Source of the DNA: Mycobacterium sp. SMC-4
GTDB lineage: Bacteria; Actinomycetota; Actinomycetes; Mycobacteriales; Mycobacteriaceae
DNA: 64,000 nt
NCBI RefSeq assembly: GCF_025263265.1
Contig: NZ_CP079869.1
Coordinates: forward strand, 5,208,001-5,272,000
Reading direction: 5' to 3'
How positions within the stretch are numbered: position 1 is the first letter of the stretch; every line of letters begins with the position of its first letter. A model generated the notes under the pieces. That model was not told the DNA's origin, made no database searches, and saw nothing but the letters and a program-made list of their open reading frames with translations. This document shows, piece after piece, positions 50,101 to 59,475 of the stretch. Position numbers and translations under genes: made by a program.

Positions 50101-51567
50101 CGTCGCCACCGGGGCACGGTGCCTGGTGAACTGCAGCGCTTTGTCTTCGACCTTGCCTCGGCGGATCAGCTGGATGTCCAGCAGGTAGTTCTGCTTGAGT
50201 CGCCACGGCGCCTTGGAACCCGACTTGGGCAGCCGGTCGATGGCCCGCTGGATGTAGCCCGAGCTCAGATCCACGAACGGGAGTCGCTCGACGTCGGCTG
50301 TGGGATCGCGAGGCACCACGGTGGTGTAGCCGTGGCCGTCCATGTAGCGCAGCAGCCGGGCAACGAACTCCGAGGTCAGGTCCGCCTTGAGGGTCCATGA
50401 CGCGTTGGTGTAGCCGAAGGTGAACGCCATGTTGGGCACACCTGAGAGCATCATGCCCTTGTAGGCGACGCTGTCGGCCAGATTCACCGGAGCCCCGTTG
50501 CGCCGCACCTCGGCCCCGCCGAAGAACTGCACGTTCAATCCCGTTGCGGTGACGATGATGTCGGCTTCGAGAAGCTGCCCGGAGCTCAGCTGGATACCGT
50601 CGGCGGTGATGCGATCGATGGTGTCGGTGACCACGTCGGCCTTACCCTTGCGGATGGCCTTGAAGATGTCGCCGTTTGGCGCCAGGCAGACCCGCTGATC
50701 CCACGGTTTGTAGCTCGGCGAGAAGTGCCGGTCGTAGTCGAAGCCTTCGGGCAGCCGGCGTTCGGCCATGGTGCGCAGCGTCTTGCGGAAGAAATCCGGG
50801 AAGGCGCGCGCGGTCTGGTACTGCAGGGTGGCCTGCATGATGGCCTTCCAGCGCGCCGCGGCGTAGGCGGCCTTCTCCGGAAGCACCTTGAACATCCTCG
50901 CCGCGAAAGGGTCCTTGTCCGGCAGCGAGCCGACGTAGGTGGGCGTGCGCTGCAGCATCGTGACGTGGCCCGCGCCCGTGTCGACCATGGCGGGGATCAG
51001 CGTGATCGCGGTGGCGCCGCTGCCGATCACCACGACCTTCTTGCCCTGGTAGTCGAGGTCCTCGGGCCAGTGCTGCGGGTGCACCACGGTGCCGGCGAAG
51101 TCCTCGATGCCGGGGAACTCGGGCGAGTAACCCTCGTCGTAGTTGTAGTAGCCGCTGCAGGCCCACAGGAAGGCGGCGTGGATCTCGATCTGTTCGCCAC
51201 CGTGATCCACGGTCAGCTCCCAGCGCTGGTGCTCATCGGACCAGTTGGCCGACTGCACTTTGTGGCCGAAGCGCATGTGCTTGTCGATGCCGTTCTCGGC
51301 GGCGGCCTCGTTGAGGTAGTTCCAGATCGACGGCCCGTCGGCGATGGCCTGGTCGGTGGCCCAGGGCTTGAAGTGGAAACCCAGGGTGTACATGTCGGAA
51401 TCGGAACGGATGCCCGGGTACCTGAACAGGTCCCAGGTGCCGCCGAGTTGCTCCCGGCGCTCCAGGATCAGGTAGCTCTTCTCCGGGCAGGCTTGCTGTA
51501 GGTGCCAGGCGGCGCTGATGCCGGAGATCCCGGCCCCGACGATGGCGACGTCGACAAATTCGGTCAT
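50092..51567 (-). CDS. ethA: FAD-dependent Baeyer-Villiger monooxygenase EthA
   Basis: A 491-residue flavoenzyme that oxidises ketones and activates the prodrug ethionamide in M. tuberculosis. FAD-binding GAGISG is at residues 11-16, the fingerprint [12 protein letters not shown] and the long-form motif [16 protein letters not shown] are present, and the NADPH-binding VVIGSGATA follows. ATG 51567 is at the EthR operator. Divergent from ethR. Confidence 0.96.
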   Translation of the reverse strand: MTEFVDVAIVGAGISGISAAWHLQQACPEKSYLILERREQLGGTWDLFRYPGIRSDSDMYTLGFHFKPWATDQAIADGPSIWNYLNEAAAENGIDKHMRFGHKVQSANWSDEHQRWELTVDHGGEQIEIHAAFLWACSGYYNYDEGYSPEFPGIEDFAGTVVHPQHWPEDLDYQGKKVVVIGSGATAITLIPAMVDTGAGHVTMLQRTPTYVGSLPDKDPFAARMFKVLPEKAAYAAARWKAIMQATLQYQTARAFPDFFRKTLRTMAERRLPEGFDYDRHFSPSYKPWDQRVCLAPNGDIFKAIRKGKADVVTDTIDRITADGIQLSSGQLLEADIIVTATGLNVQFFGGAEVRRNGAPVNLADSVAYKGMMLSGVPNMAFTFGYTNASWTLKADLTSEFVARLLRYMDGHGYTTVVPRDPTADVERLPFVDLSSGYIQRAIDRLPKSGSKAPWRLKQNYLLDIQLIRRGKVEDKALQFTRHRAPVATSA

Positions 51568-51573
51568 GACGTC

Positions 51574-51627
51574 AAGCTATCAACGCTGTGTCGATCCAGT
51601 CAACACCCTGTTGATATTCTCGACACC
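51574..51627. promoter_or_regulatory. ethA-ethR operator
   Basis: The 76-bp gap between ethA and ethR contains nested inverted repeats: TATCAAC (51578-51584) with GTTGATA (51610-51616), and GTGTCGA (51588-51594) with TCGACAC (51620-51626). Both motifs recur in the known EthR operator, to which several EthR dimers bind and repress ethA. Confidence 0.85.
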
Positions 51628-51643
51628 GTGTAAAGTCTCTGTG

Positions 51644-52285
51644 GTGACTGCCGCTAGCCAGGCCCGCCCCGCCCGGGGCCGACGCGCCGCCCGCCCCTCC
51701 GGCGACGATCGTGAACTGGCGATCCTGGAGACCGCCGAGCGCCTCCTCGAACAACGTTCCCTGGCTGAGATCTCGGTCGACGACTTGGCCAAGGGCGCCG
51801 GGATCTCACGGCCGACGTTTTACTTCTATTTCGCCTCCAAAGATGCCGTGCTGCTGACCCTGCTGGAGCGGGTGATCGCCGAGGCCGACACCGCACTGGA
51901 GGAACTGATCGCCAACCGGCCCGCCGATCGCCGCGCGATCTGGCGGCGCGGCATCGACGTGTTCGTCCAGGCCTTCGGCGCCCACCGCGCTGTCTGTGCG
52001 GCCACCGTCGGTGTCAAGAACACCAACTCCGAGGCTCGCGAGCTGTGGTCTCGGTCGATGCAGCGGTGGATCGACCACATCGCCGCGGTCATCGAGGCCG
52101 AGCGAGCCGACGGTCTGGCCCCGGTGACGGTGCCCGCCATCGAGTTGTCCACAGCGCTGAACCTGATGAACGAGTCGGTGATGACCGCCGCATTCGCGGG
52201 CCATCAACCCTCGATCCCCGATCACCGGGTGCTCGACAATCTCGTCCACGTCTGGACGACCAGCATTTACGGCCAGAGCACCTGA
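51644..52285 (+). CDS. ethR: TetR-family repressor EthR
   Basis: A 213-residue TetR regulator of ethA. The N-terminal HTH is DDLAKGAGISRPTFYFYFASKDAVL; the C-terminal part forms the hydrophobic ligand tunnel. The DNA-contacting tail before the HTH (RGRRAARPSGDDRELAILETAE) matches EthR. GTG 51644 is used; a GTG one codon earlier is equally possible. Confidence 0.95.
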   Translation: MTAASQARPARGRRAARPSGDDRELAILETAERLLEQRSLAEISVDDLAKGAGISRPTFYFYFASKDAVLLTLLERVIAEADTALEELIANRPADRRAIWRRGIDVFVQAFGAHRAVCAATVGVKNTNSEARELWSRSMQRWIDHIAAVIEAERADGLAPVTVPAIELSTALNLMNESVMTAAFAGHQPSIPDHRVLDNLVHVWTTSIYGQST

Positions 52286-52315
52286 TCTGTCGGGCGCCGA
52301 TGCGAACATGTGTTC

Positions 52316-53521
52316 GTGTCCGATGCTGATCTGGCCGCCATCCTGCACGCCGACCTCGACTCGTTCTACGCCTCGGTCGAGCAGCGCGACGACCCCTCGT
52401 TGCGTGGGCGGCCGGTGATCGTCGGCGGCGGCGTGGTGCTCGCCGCCAGCTACGAGGCCAAGTCCTTCGGCGTGCGCACGGGAATGGGCGGCCGCCAGGC
52501 TCGTGCGCTGTGTCCGCAGGCGGTGGTGGTGCCGCCGCGGATGAGGGCGTACTCCCAGGCCAGCGCGGCGGTGTTCGAGGTCTTCCGCGACACCACCCCG
52601 CTGGTGGAGCCGCTGTCGGTGGACGAGGCTTTTCTCGACGTCGCGGGGTTGCGTCGGATATCCGGAACCCCGGTGCAGATCGGCGCGAGGTTGCGCGAGC
52701 AGGTGCGCAAGCGGGTGGGGCTGCCGATCACGGTCGGCATCGCGCGGACCAAGTTCCTCGCCAAGGTCGCCAGCCAGCAGGCCAAGCCGGACGGTCTCCT
52801 GCTGGTGCCGCCGGACCGCGAGCTCGCGTTCCTGCACCCGCTGCCGGTACGTGCGCTGTGGGGTGTGGGCGCCAAGACCGCCGAGAGGCTGCGGGCACAC
52901 GGGATCGAGACCGTGGCCGATGTCGCCGAACTCAGTGACGCCACGCTGGCGTCCCTGGTCGGCGGGGCGATGGGCCGTCAGTTGTTTGCGTTGTCACGCA
53001 ACATCGACCGACGCCGCGTCGTCACGGGCCGCCGGCGACGGTCGGTCGGGGCCCAGCGCGCGCTGGGTCGGGCCGGCAGCACTCTCTCGGCGGTTGAACT
53101 CGACGCGGTCGTGGTCAACCTGATCGACCGGATCACCCGCCGGATGCGCGCGGCCGGGCGGTCCGGACGCACGGTGGTGCTTCGGCTGCGCTTTGACGAT
53201 TTCGGTCGCGCGACCCGCTCGCACACCATGCCGCAGGCCACCGCGTCGACCGATGCGATCCTCGGCGCGGCCCGGCAGTTGGTGCACGCCGCCGCACCGC
53301 TGATGGCCCAGCGCGGCCTGACGCTGATCGGCTTCGCGGTCTGCAACATCGCCGGCGACGGCGCCCGCCAACTCGAGCTTCCGTTCACCGCAGCTGCCGA
53401 TGCCGGCGAAGTCGACGCAGCCGTCGACGCGATCCGGACCCGCTACGGCAATGCCGCGCTGACCCGCGCGGTGCTGGTCGGCCGCGACCCCGGATTGGAG
53501 ATGCCGCAACTGCCGGATTGA
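52316..53521 (+). CDS. dinB: DNA polymerase IV (DinB3-like)
   Basis: A 401-residue Y-family polymerase. The catalytic acidic residues are in HADLDSFYASVEQ and SVDEAFLDV; the little-finger domain and HhH part follow. The C-terminal QLELPF is a good beta-clamp-binding motif, so it can be recruited to the replication fork. In M. tuberculosis no gene lies between ethR and Rv3856c; a third DinB at this place is known in M. smegmatis. Start: GTG 52316, or GTG 52310 two codons earlier. Confidence 0.93.
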   Translation: MSDADLAAILHADLDSFYASVEQRDDPSLRGRPVIVGGGVVLAASYEAKSFGVRTGMGGRQARALCPQAVVVPPRMRAYSQASAAVFEVFRDTTPLVEPLSVDEAFLDVAGLRRISGTPVQIGARLREQVRKRVGLPITVGIARTKFLAKVASQQAKPDGLLLVPPDRELAFLHPLPVRALWGVGAKTAERLRAHGIETVADVAELSDATLASLVGGAMGRQLFALSRNIDRRRVVTGRRRRSVGAQRALGRAGSTLSAVELDAVVVNLIDRITRRMRAAGRSGRTVVLRLRFDDFGRATRSHTMPQATASTDAILGAARQLVHAAAPLMAQRGLTLIGFAVCNIAGDGARQLELPFTAAADAGEVDAAVDAIRTRYGNAALTRAVLVGRDPGLEMPQLPD

Positions 53522-53522
53522 G

Positions 53523-54527
53523 TCATGAAGAGGTCCATGCCAGCAGCTTCTCGACGGGCCAGGTGTTGACGATCCGCTCGGCAGGCACCCCGTTGTCCAC
53601 GGCGCGCTGTGCGCCGTAACCGAGGAAATCCAGCTGACCGGGCGCATGGGAATCGGTGTCGATGGCGAAGACGCACCCGATGTCCAACGCGAGGTTCAAC
53701 AGCCGGGTGGGCGGGTCGCGACGCTCCGGGCGGGAGTTGATCTCGACAGCGGTGCCGTTGTCCCGGCACGCCGTGAACACCTTCTCGGCATCGAACTGGG
53801 ATTCCGGACGCATCCCGCGCCCGCCGGTGACCAGCCGGCCCGTGCAGTGGCCCAATACGTCGGTGTGCGGATTGGCCACTGCCTTGAGCATCCGTCGGGT
53901 CATCGCCGATGTCTCCATCGCCAGTTTGGAATGCACGCTGGCCACCACCACGTCCAGGCGCTCGAGCAGGTCCGGCTCCTGGTCCAGTGAGCCGTCTTCG
54001 AGGATGTCGACCTCGATGCCGGTCAGGATCCGCAGCGGGGTGACCTTCTCGCGGATCTCGTCGATGAGGTCGAGTTGCCGGCGCAGGCGCTCGGCAGACA
54101 GGCCGTTGGCGATCTTGAGCCGCGGCGAATGGTCGGTCAGCGCGCAGTACTCGTGTCCGAGGTCGCGGGCGGCCGCCATCATCTCCTCGATCGGCGCCGA
54201 TCCGTCGGACCAGTCGGAGTGGACGTGCAGATCGCCGCGCAGTGCCGCCCGGATCTCGCCGCCACCGAGGTCCTGCGCGCCCTCGCGGAGCTCGACCAGC
54301 GCGTCGGGCTCCCGGCCGGCCCATGCCTGCGCGATCACCGCGGCGGTCTTGGGCCCGATCCTGGGCAGTGTCTGCCAAGTGTTGGCCGTGCCGTGGCGTT
54401 GGCGTTGCTCCTCGCTCAGGGCTGCGACGACGTCGGCGGCGTTGCGATAGGCCATCACCCGCCGCGGATCCTCACGGGCGCGGTCCTTGTAGTAAGCGAT
54501 CTGGCGCAGTGCGGTGACCGGGTCCAT
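53523..54527 (-). CDS. PHP-domain phosphoesterase (Rv3856c-like)
   Basis: A 334-residue protein with a short N-terminal helix-hairpin-helix region (RIGPKTAAVIAQAWAG) and a PHP phosphoesterase domain starting DLHVHSDWSDGSAPIEEM, with metal ligands in TDHSPRL, EVDILEDG, SVHSK and a final IDTDSHAPGQ. The layout resembles the C-terminal part of bacterial PolX. A DNA-related phosphatase or exonuclease role is possible. Start ATG 54527. Confidence 0.88.
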   Translation of the reverse strand: MDPVTALRQIAYYKDRAREDPRRVMAYRNAADVVAALSEEQRQRHGTANTWQTLPRIGPKTAAVIAQAWAGREPDALVELREGAQDLGGGEIRAALRGDLHVHSDWSDGSAPIEEMMAAARDLGHEYCALTDHSPRLKIANGLSAERLRRQLDLIDEIREKVTPLRILTGIEVDILEDGSLDQEPDLLERLDVVVASVHSKLAMETSAMTRRMLKAVANPHTDVLGHCTGRLVTGGRGMRPESQFDAEKVFTACRDNGTAVEINSRPERRDPPTRLLNLALDIGCVFAIDTDSHAPGQLDFLGYGAQRAVDNGVPAERIVNTWPVEKLLAWTSS

Positions 54528-54593
54528 ATCCCCAGTGTGGGCGATGTCAGATCGGACACATGTCGAGTCGGCTGGATGCCCATCCGCCTACAG

Positions 54594-54617
54594 TGAATTG
54601 ATCAATCATTCAATTCA
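54594..54617 (+). promoter_or_regulatory. Palindromic operator upstream of the ArsR-type gene
   Basis: TGAATTGA (54594-54601), TCAATCAT, TCAATTCA (54610-54617) is a perfect 8-bp inverted repeat with an 8-bp spacer, AT-rich in GC-rich DNA. It lies 19 bp before the ArsR-type start, as usual for self-regulation by this family. Confidence 0.75.
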
Positions 54618-54636
54618 TCATTCTTAGAGGTGCTTC

Positions 54637-55008
54637 GTGCGCGACCAGATTCCCTCCGACCGGCCGCTCTACGAGATCAAGGCCAATCTGTTCAAGGCCC
54701 TCGCCCACCCCGCCCGTATTCGGGTCCTGGAAGTCCTCGCCACGGCCGCCCAACCGACGCCGGTCAGCGAGATCCTGGCCCGCACCGACATCGAGGCCAC
54801 GCTGCTCTCCCAGCATCTCGCGGTGCTCAAGCGCCACGGCGTGGTCACCGGCCGGCGCACCGGCAACACCGTTCACTACACGCTGGCCCACCCCAAGATC
54901 GCCGAGCTGCTCGTCATCGCCCGCACGTTCCTCGCCGACACCCTTGCCGCACAGCGCGATCAGCTCGATGCGCTGGATACTCTGCCGCCCCTGACGGAGC
55001 AGCGGTGA
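54637..55008 (+). CDS. ArsR-family transcriptional regulator
   Basis: A 123-residue winged-helix repressor: ALAHPARIRVLEVL, then HTH ARTDIEATLLSQHLAVLKRHGVVTGRR. It has no cysteine metal motif in the recognition helix, so it may sense something other than a thiophilic metal. GTG 54637 has AGAGG 6 bases upstream. It overlaps the SulP gene by GTGA, so it most likely controls that transporter through the palindrome upstream. Confidence 0.9.
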   Translation: MRDQIPSDRPLYEIKANLFKALAHPARIRVLEVLATAAQPTPVSEILARTDIEATLLSQHLAVLKRHGVVTGRRTGNTVHYTLAHPKIAELLVIARTFLADTLAAQRDQLDALDTLPPLTEQR

Positions 55009-56651
55009 ACTCGCTGCCGCTGCATCGGATCCGCCGGCTCCTACCAGCGCGCAGCGATTGGCAACCCGCCCGTACAACCTGGCGCCGGGACATTTTGGCC
55101 GGCGTCACCGTCGGCGTGGTGGCCCTCCCGCTGGCCTTGGCCTTCGGGATCAGCTCCGGCGTCGGTGCTGCCGCCGGGCTGATCACCGCCGTGGTTGCCG
55201 GACTGGTGGCCGCCGTCTTCGGCGGCTCGTCGGTCCAGGTGTCGGGCCCCACCGGAGCGATGGCCGTCATCCTCGCGCCGATCGTCGCCAGCCACGGCCT
55301 GGGCAGCATTGCCCTGGTGACCGTGCTCGCCGGTGTCATAGTGCTGGTGGCAGGGGTCACCGGACTGGGCCGGGCGGTCACCTTCATCCCATGGCCCGTC
55401 ATCGAGGGGTTCACGCTGGGCATCGCCGCGATCATCTTCCTGCAGCAGATCCCGGCGGCGTTGGCCACCACGTCCCCAGCCGGGCAGCGCACCTTGCCTG
55501 CCGCCTGGCACATCATCTCCCACGCCGACTGGTCCCAGGCCGTGAAGACCCTCGGCGTGATCGGGTTCGTCGCCGTCCTGATGATCGCACTGCCGCGGCT
55601 ACACCGCGCCATCCCGGAATCCCTGGCCGCCGTCGTCGCGGCCACACTCGCGGTGACCGCTCTGGGGCTCTCCGTCGCCACCATCGGCGCGTTACCGTCG
55701 CACCTGCCGGCCCCGACGCTGCCCCAGGTCGGGTCTGGCGCGATGCGGGACCTGCTCGGCGCGGCGCTGGCCATCGCGGCGCTGGCCGCCATCGAGTCGC
55801 TGCTCTCGGCGCGGGTCGCGGCCACGATGGCACCGACCGGCCGCTACGACCCGGACCGGGAACTCGTCGGACAGGGCCTGGCCTCGATGGCCTCCGGAGT
55901 CTGTGGCGGCATGCCGGCCACCGGCGCGATCGCCCGCACCGCCGTCAACGTCCGGTCGGGTGCCCGTACCCGGCTCTCAGCAGTGGTGCACTCGCTGCTC
56001 CTGCTGGGCGTCGTTTATTTGGCCACTGGTCCGGTGTCGGCGATCCCGCTGGCGGCGCTGGCCGGCGTACTGATGGTGACCGCCTTCCGGATGATCTCGC
56101 TGACGACCATCCGCCAGATTCTCACGTCCACCCGATCCGACGCCGCGACGTTCCTGTTGACCGCCGCGGTGACCGTCTGCTTCGACCTGATCGAGGCCGT
56201 CGAGATCGGCGTGCTGGTGGCGGCATTCTTCGCGCTACGCCGGGTGGCCCGACGCAGCAGTGTGGTCCGCGAGGAACTACCCGCGCCCCATCGCCCCGGC
56301 GACGAGGCGATCGCGGTGCTGCGTCTCGACGGTGCGATGTTCTTCGGTGTTGCAGAACGGATCTCAAGCGCCATCGTCGACGGCGACCATCCGCGGACCT
56401 CGGTGGTGATCATCAGGATGTCGCAGCTGGGCATGCTGGACGCCACCGGGGCCAACACGTTGGCCCGCATCTGCACCGAACTGGAGTCACGCAACATCAC
56501 GGTGATCATCAAGGGCGTGCGGCCCGAACACCGCGGCCTGCTGGCCAACGTCGGCGTGTTCGAAACGCTGCGCCATGAGAACCATCTGGTGGACACCCTC
56601 GACGAGGCGATCGAACACGCCCGCACCCACATCAGCGTTCCCGCAGACTGA
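55005..56651 (+). CDS. SulP-family anion transporter with STAS domain
   Basis: A 548-residue membrane transporter. The first 420 residues give about 12-14 helices in the SLC26/SulP fold (GVTVGVVALPLALAFG, SSVQVSGPTGAMAVI, GGMPATGAIARTAVNVRSGARTRLSA). A cytosolic STAS domain follows (MLDATGANTLARI). Members carry sulfate, bicarbonate or other anions; the substrate cannot be told. It is translated by coupling to the ArsR regulator (GTGA). Confidence 0.92.
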   Translation: MNSLPLHRIRRLLPARSDWQPARTTWRRDILAGVTVGVVALPLALAFGISSGVGAAAGLITAVVAGLVAAVFGGSSVQVSGPTGAMAVILAPIVASHGLGSIALVTVLAGVIVLVAGVTGLGRAVTFIPWPVIEGFTLGIAAIIFLQQIPAALATTSPAGQRTLPAAWHIISHADWSQAVKTLGVIGFVAVLMIALPRLHRAIPESLAAVVAATLAVTALGLSVATIGALPSHLPAPTLPQVGSGAMRDLLGAALAIAALAAIESLLSARVAATMAPTGRYDPDRELVGQGLASMASGVCGGMPATGAIARTAVNVRSGARTRLSAVVHSLLLLGVVYLATGPVSAIPLAALAGVLMVTAFRMISLTTIRQILTSTRSDAATFLLTAAVTVCFDLIEAVEIGVLVAAFFALRRVARRSSVVREELPAPHRPGDEAIAVLRLDGAMFFGVAERISSAIVDGDHPRTSVVIIRMSQLGMLDATGANTLARICTELESRNITVIIKGVRPEHRGLLANVGVFETLRHENHLVDTLDEAIEHARTHISVPAD

Positions 56652-56673
56652 ACCGCGGCCTACAGTCGAGCGG

Positions 56674-57549
56674 ATGAGATTTGCGTTCAAGACATCGCCG
56701 CAGAACACCACGTGGAGCGACATGCTCGCGGTCTGGCAGGCCGCCGACGACATCGAGGTGTTCGAGTCCGGTTGGACATTCGACCACTTCTACCCGATCT
56801 TCTCCGATCCCACCGGCCCGTGCCTGGAGGGGTGGGTGACGCTGACCGCGCTCGCACAAGCCACTCGGCGGCTGCGGGTCGGAGTTCTGGTGACCGGCAT
56901 CCACTACCGACATCCTGCTGTGCTGGCCAACATGGCCTCGGCGCTCGACATCGTCTCCGACGGTCGACTGGAACTGGGCGTCGGTGCCGGCTGGAACGAA
57001 GAGGAGTCCCACGCATACGGCATCGAGCTCGGCTCGATCAAGGACCGCTTCGATCGGTTCGAAGAAGCCTGCCAGGTGCTCAAAGGCCTGCTCAGCGCCG
57101 AGACGACCACCTTCGACGGCAGGTTCTACCAGCTCAAGGATGCCCGCAACGAGCCGAAAGGACCGCAGCGGCCGCACCCGCCGATCTGCATCGGAGGTAG
57201 CGGCGAGAAGCGCACGCTGCGAATCACCGCGCAGTACGCCGACCACTGGAATTTCGTCGGCGGAACACCCGCGGAATTCGTCCGTAAACGCGAGGTGCTG
57301 GCCGGTCACTGTGCCGCCATCGGCCGCGACCCCGCCGAGATCACGGTGTCAGCTCACGTGCGGTTGAACGCTGACCATGACATTGCCCGGGTGATCGATG
57401 AGGCTGCCGCGCTCGCAGAGGGGCTCGACCTGGCGATCATCTACTTACCGCCGCCACACGACCCGTCAGTCCTGGAACCGCTGGCCGACGCCGTCAGGGA
57501 TTCGGGACTACTCGATAGCAAACCCACCGGACAGATCACAGGTGGATAA
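56674..57549 (+). CDS. LLM-class F420-dependent oxidoreductase
   Basis: A 291-residue luciferase-like TIM barrel. Typical parts are RLRVGVLVTGIHYRHPAVLANMASALDIVSDGRLELGVGAGWNEEE and the C-terminal PPICIGGSGEKRTLRI. Mycobacteria have many such enzymes that use F420 rather than FMN. The substrate is unknown. ATG 56674 follows the SulP gene after 22 bp. Confidence 0.88.
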   Translation: MRFAFKTSPQNTTWSDMLAVWQAADDIEVFESGWTFDHFYPIFSDPTGPCLEGWVTLTALAQATRRLRVGVLVTGIHYRHPAVLANMASALDIVSDGRLELGVGAGWNEEESHAYGIELGSIKDRFDRFEEACQVLKGLLSAETTTFDGRFYQLKDARNEPKGPQRPHPPICIGGSGEKRTLRITAQYADHWNFVGGTPAEFVRKREVLAGHCAAIGRDPAEITVSAHVRLNADHDIARVIDEAAALAEGLDLAIIYLPPPHDPSVLEPLADAVRDSGLLDSKPTGQITGG

Positions 57550-57612
57550 CAGTTGGGCAAACATGCGTTGAGCTGCCGCCCCAGCGCGATGACCGGTCGG
57601 CGACAGCGTTCG

Positions 57613-57834
57613 CTAGAAGCCGTATCGGAGGAGTTCGTCAGCGGTGATCAGACGTTCCGCCTTTGCCGGGAACTCCCGCCTCTTGACGGGGTGACGGAGG
57701 AATGACCAGGCAATTCGACCCATCCGAGTCCGAGCTATCGGGTTGAGATACACGGTGCTTACTCCTGCGGTGTACCAGATTGCTGAACCGTGGAGCCACT
57801 TTACCGCAGCCCCCTCACCGAAGTCATTAGACAC
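57613..57834 (-). CDS. Hypothetical small protein
   Basis: A 73-residue frame without recognisable domain, with a basic middle (RTRMGRIAWSFLRHPVKRREF) and an acidic end. The DNA is less GC-rich than the flanks. It lies between the oxidoreductase and gltD, where M. tuberculosis has the small gene Rv3857c; I cannot say whether they are related. The start (GTG 57834) has no clear SD, so it may be a remnant. Confidence 0.4.
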   Translation of the reverse strand: MSNDFGEGAAVKWLHGSAIWYTAGVSTVYLNPIARTRMGRIAWSFLRHPVKRREFPAKAERLITADELLRYGF

Positions 57835-58008
57835 CTGTGCGCTGGCAAACTACCGCAGGCGCGCCGCGAAAAGTTGCAGAAGTTTCTGATGTGGTCTATG
57901 GGACAAAAGTGACTGATGTGACTCGATGCGGCTTGTCCGCGAAAGTGCTGTCATGGTCGTCACCTCGGCCCCGACCACGACCCTGAGTGCACTCTCGCGA
58001 ACGCGGTC
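57835..58008. other. Gene-free stretch before gltD
   Basis: A 174-bp stretch with no supported gene or hairpin; it separates the small hypothetical from the gltD stop. Confidence 0.4.
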
Positions 58009-59475
58009 CTACCGCTGCGGGACGTCGGTCGGCTTGATCGGCGCGGGCAGCGCGGAGACGCCCATCAGGTAGCGATCGACGGCCGTGGCTGCCGCCCGGC
58101 CCTCGGCAATGGCCCACACGATCAGTGACTGGCCGCGGCCCATGTCGCCGGCGACGTAGACGCCCGGCACCGTGGTGGCGAACGCGTCATCGCGAGAGAC
58201 GTTGCCTCGCTCGTTGAGCTCCACCTTGAGATCGGTGAGCAGGCCCTCGCGCTCCGGTCCGGTGAAGCCCATCGCCAGCAGCACCAGATCGGCTTCCATC
58301 TCGAAGTCGGTGCCCTCGACCTTCTCGAACTTGCCGGCCTTCATCGCGACCTCGTGGCCACGCAATCCCTTGACGTGTCCGTCTTCACCGAAGAACGCCT
58401 CGGTGTTGACCGAGTAGACGCGTTCACCGCCCTCTTCGTGCGCCGAGCTGACGCGGTAGATCAGCGGGTAGGTCGGCCACGGCGTCGAGTCTGCCCGGGC
58501 CTCCGGGGGCCGCGGCATGATCTCGAACTGGTGGACGCTGGCCGCACCCTGGCGGTGCGCGGTGCCCAGGCAGTCCGCACCGGTGTCGCCGCCGCCGATG
58601 ATGATCACCTTCTTACCCTTGGCCGTGATCGGTGGCTGGCCATCGTCATCGAGAACCGGGTCACCCAGTTGCACGCGGTTGGCCCACGGCAGGTACTCCA
58701 TCGCCTGGTGGATGCCGGCGAGTTCGCGGCCCGGTATCGGCAGGTCGCGCCGCGCCGTCGCGCCACCGGCCAGCACCACCGCGTCGAAGTCCGACCGCAG
58801 CTGCGCGGCGGTGATGTCCACACCGACGTTCACACCGGTGCGCAGTTCGGTGCCCTCGGCCTGCATCTGCTCCAGGCGACGGTCGATATGGCGCTTTTCC
58901 ATCTTGAACTCGGGAATTCCGTAGCGCAGCAGTCCCCCGATACGGTCGTCGCGCTCGAAAACGGTGACCTGGTGCCCCGCCCGGGTGAGCTGTTGGGCGG
59001 CCGCCAGGCCGGCCGGCCCGGAGCCGACCACCGCGACCGTCTTGCCGGTCGGCCGATCCGGTGGCAGCGGCACGACCCAGCCCTTGTCGAAGGCGTAGTC
59101 GATGATCTCGACCTCGACCTGTTTGATCGTCACGGGGTCCTGATTGATCCCCAACACACAGGAACCCTCACACGGAGCCGGACACAACCGCCCGGTGAAC
59201 TCGGGGAAGTTGTTGGTCGCGTGCAACCGTTCGATGGCTTCCCGCCACCGATCGGTGCGGACCAGGTCATTCCACTCCGGTATCAGGTTGCCCAGCGGAC
59301 AGCCGTTGTGGCAGAACGGTATTCCGCAATCCATGCAACGGCTGGCCTGGGCTTTGAGGGTGTCATGGCTGAACTCCTCGTAGACCTCTTTCCAGTCGCG
59401 CAATCGCAGGTCGACCGGACGGCGCTGCGGGGTCTCGCGCTGGGTGTACTTCAGAAAGCCGCGGGGATCAGGCAC
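58009..59475 (-). CDS. gltD: Glutamate synthase small subunit
   Basis: A 488-residue NADPH-dependent subunit. N-terminal [4Fe-4S] cysteines are in [17 protein letters not shown] and [12 protein letters not shown] binding is [13 protein letters not shown], and NADPH binding is [11 protein letters not shown]. It passes electrons to GltB for glutamate synthesis from glutamine and 2-oxoglutarate. GTG 59475 ([11 protein letters not shown]) overlaps gltB by 8 bp; the length agrees with M. tuberculosis GltD. Confidence 0.96.
   Translation of the reverse strand: MPDPRGFLKYTQRETPQRRPVDLRLRDWKEVYEEFSHDTLKAQASRCMDCGIPFCHNGCPLGNLIPEWNDLVRTDRWREAIERLHATNNFPEFTGRLCPAPCEGSCVLGINQDPVTIKQVEVEIIDYAFDKGWVVPLPPDRPTGKTVAVVGSGPAGLAAAQQLTRAGHQVTVFERDDRIGGLLRYGIPEFKMEKRHIDRRLEQMQAEGTELRTGVNVGVDITAAQLRSDFDAVVLAGGATARRDLPIPGRELAGIHQAMEYLPWANRVQLGDPVLDDDGQPPITAKGKKVIIIGGGDTGADCLGTAHRQGAASVHQFEIMPRPPEARADSTPWPTYPLIYRVSSAHEEGGERVYSVNTEAFFGEDGHVKGLRGHEVAMKAGKFEKVEGTDFEMEADLVLLAMGFTGPEREGLLTDLKVELNERGNVSRDDAFATTVPGVYVAGDMGRGQSLIVWAIAEGRAAATAVDRYLMGVSALPAPIKPTDVPQR

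Noticed and set aside
57896..58117. Short minus-strand frame overlapping the end of gltD
   Set aside because: It overlaps the gltD 3' end out of frame, has no SD and a random-looking Arg/Gly-rich sequence.
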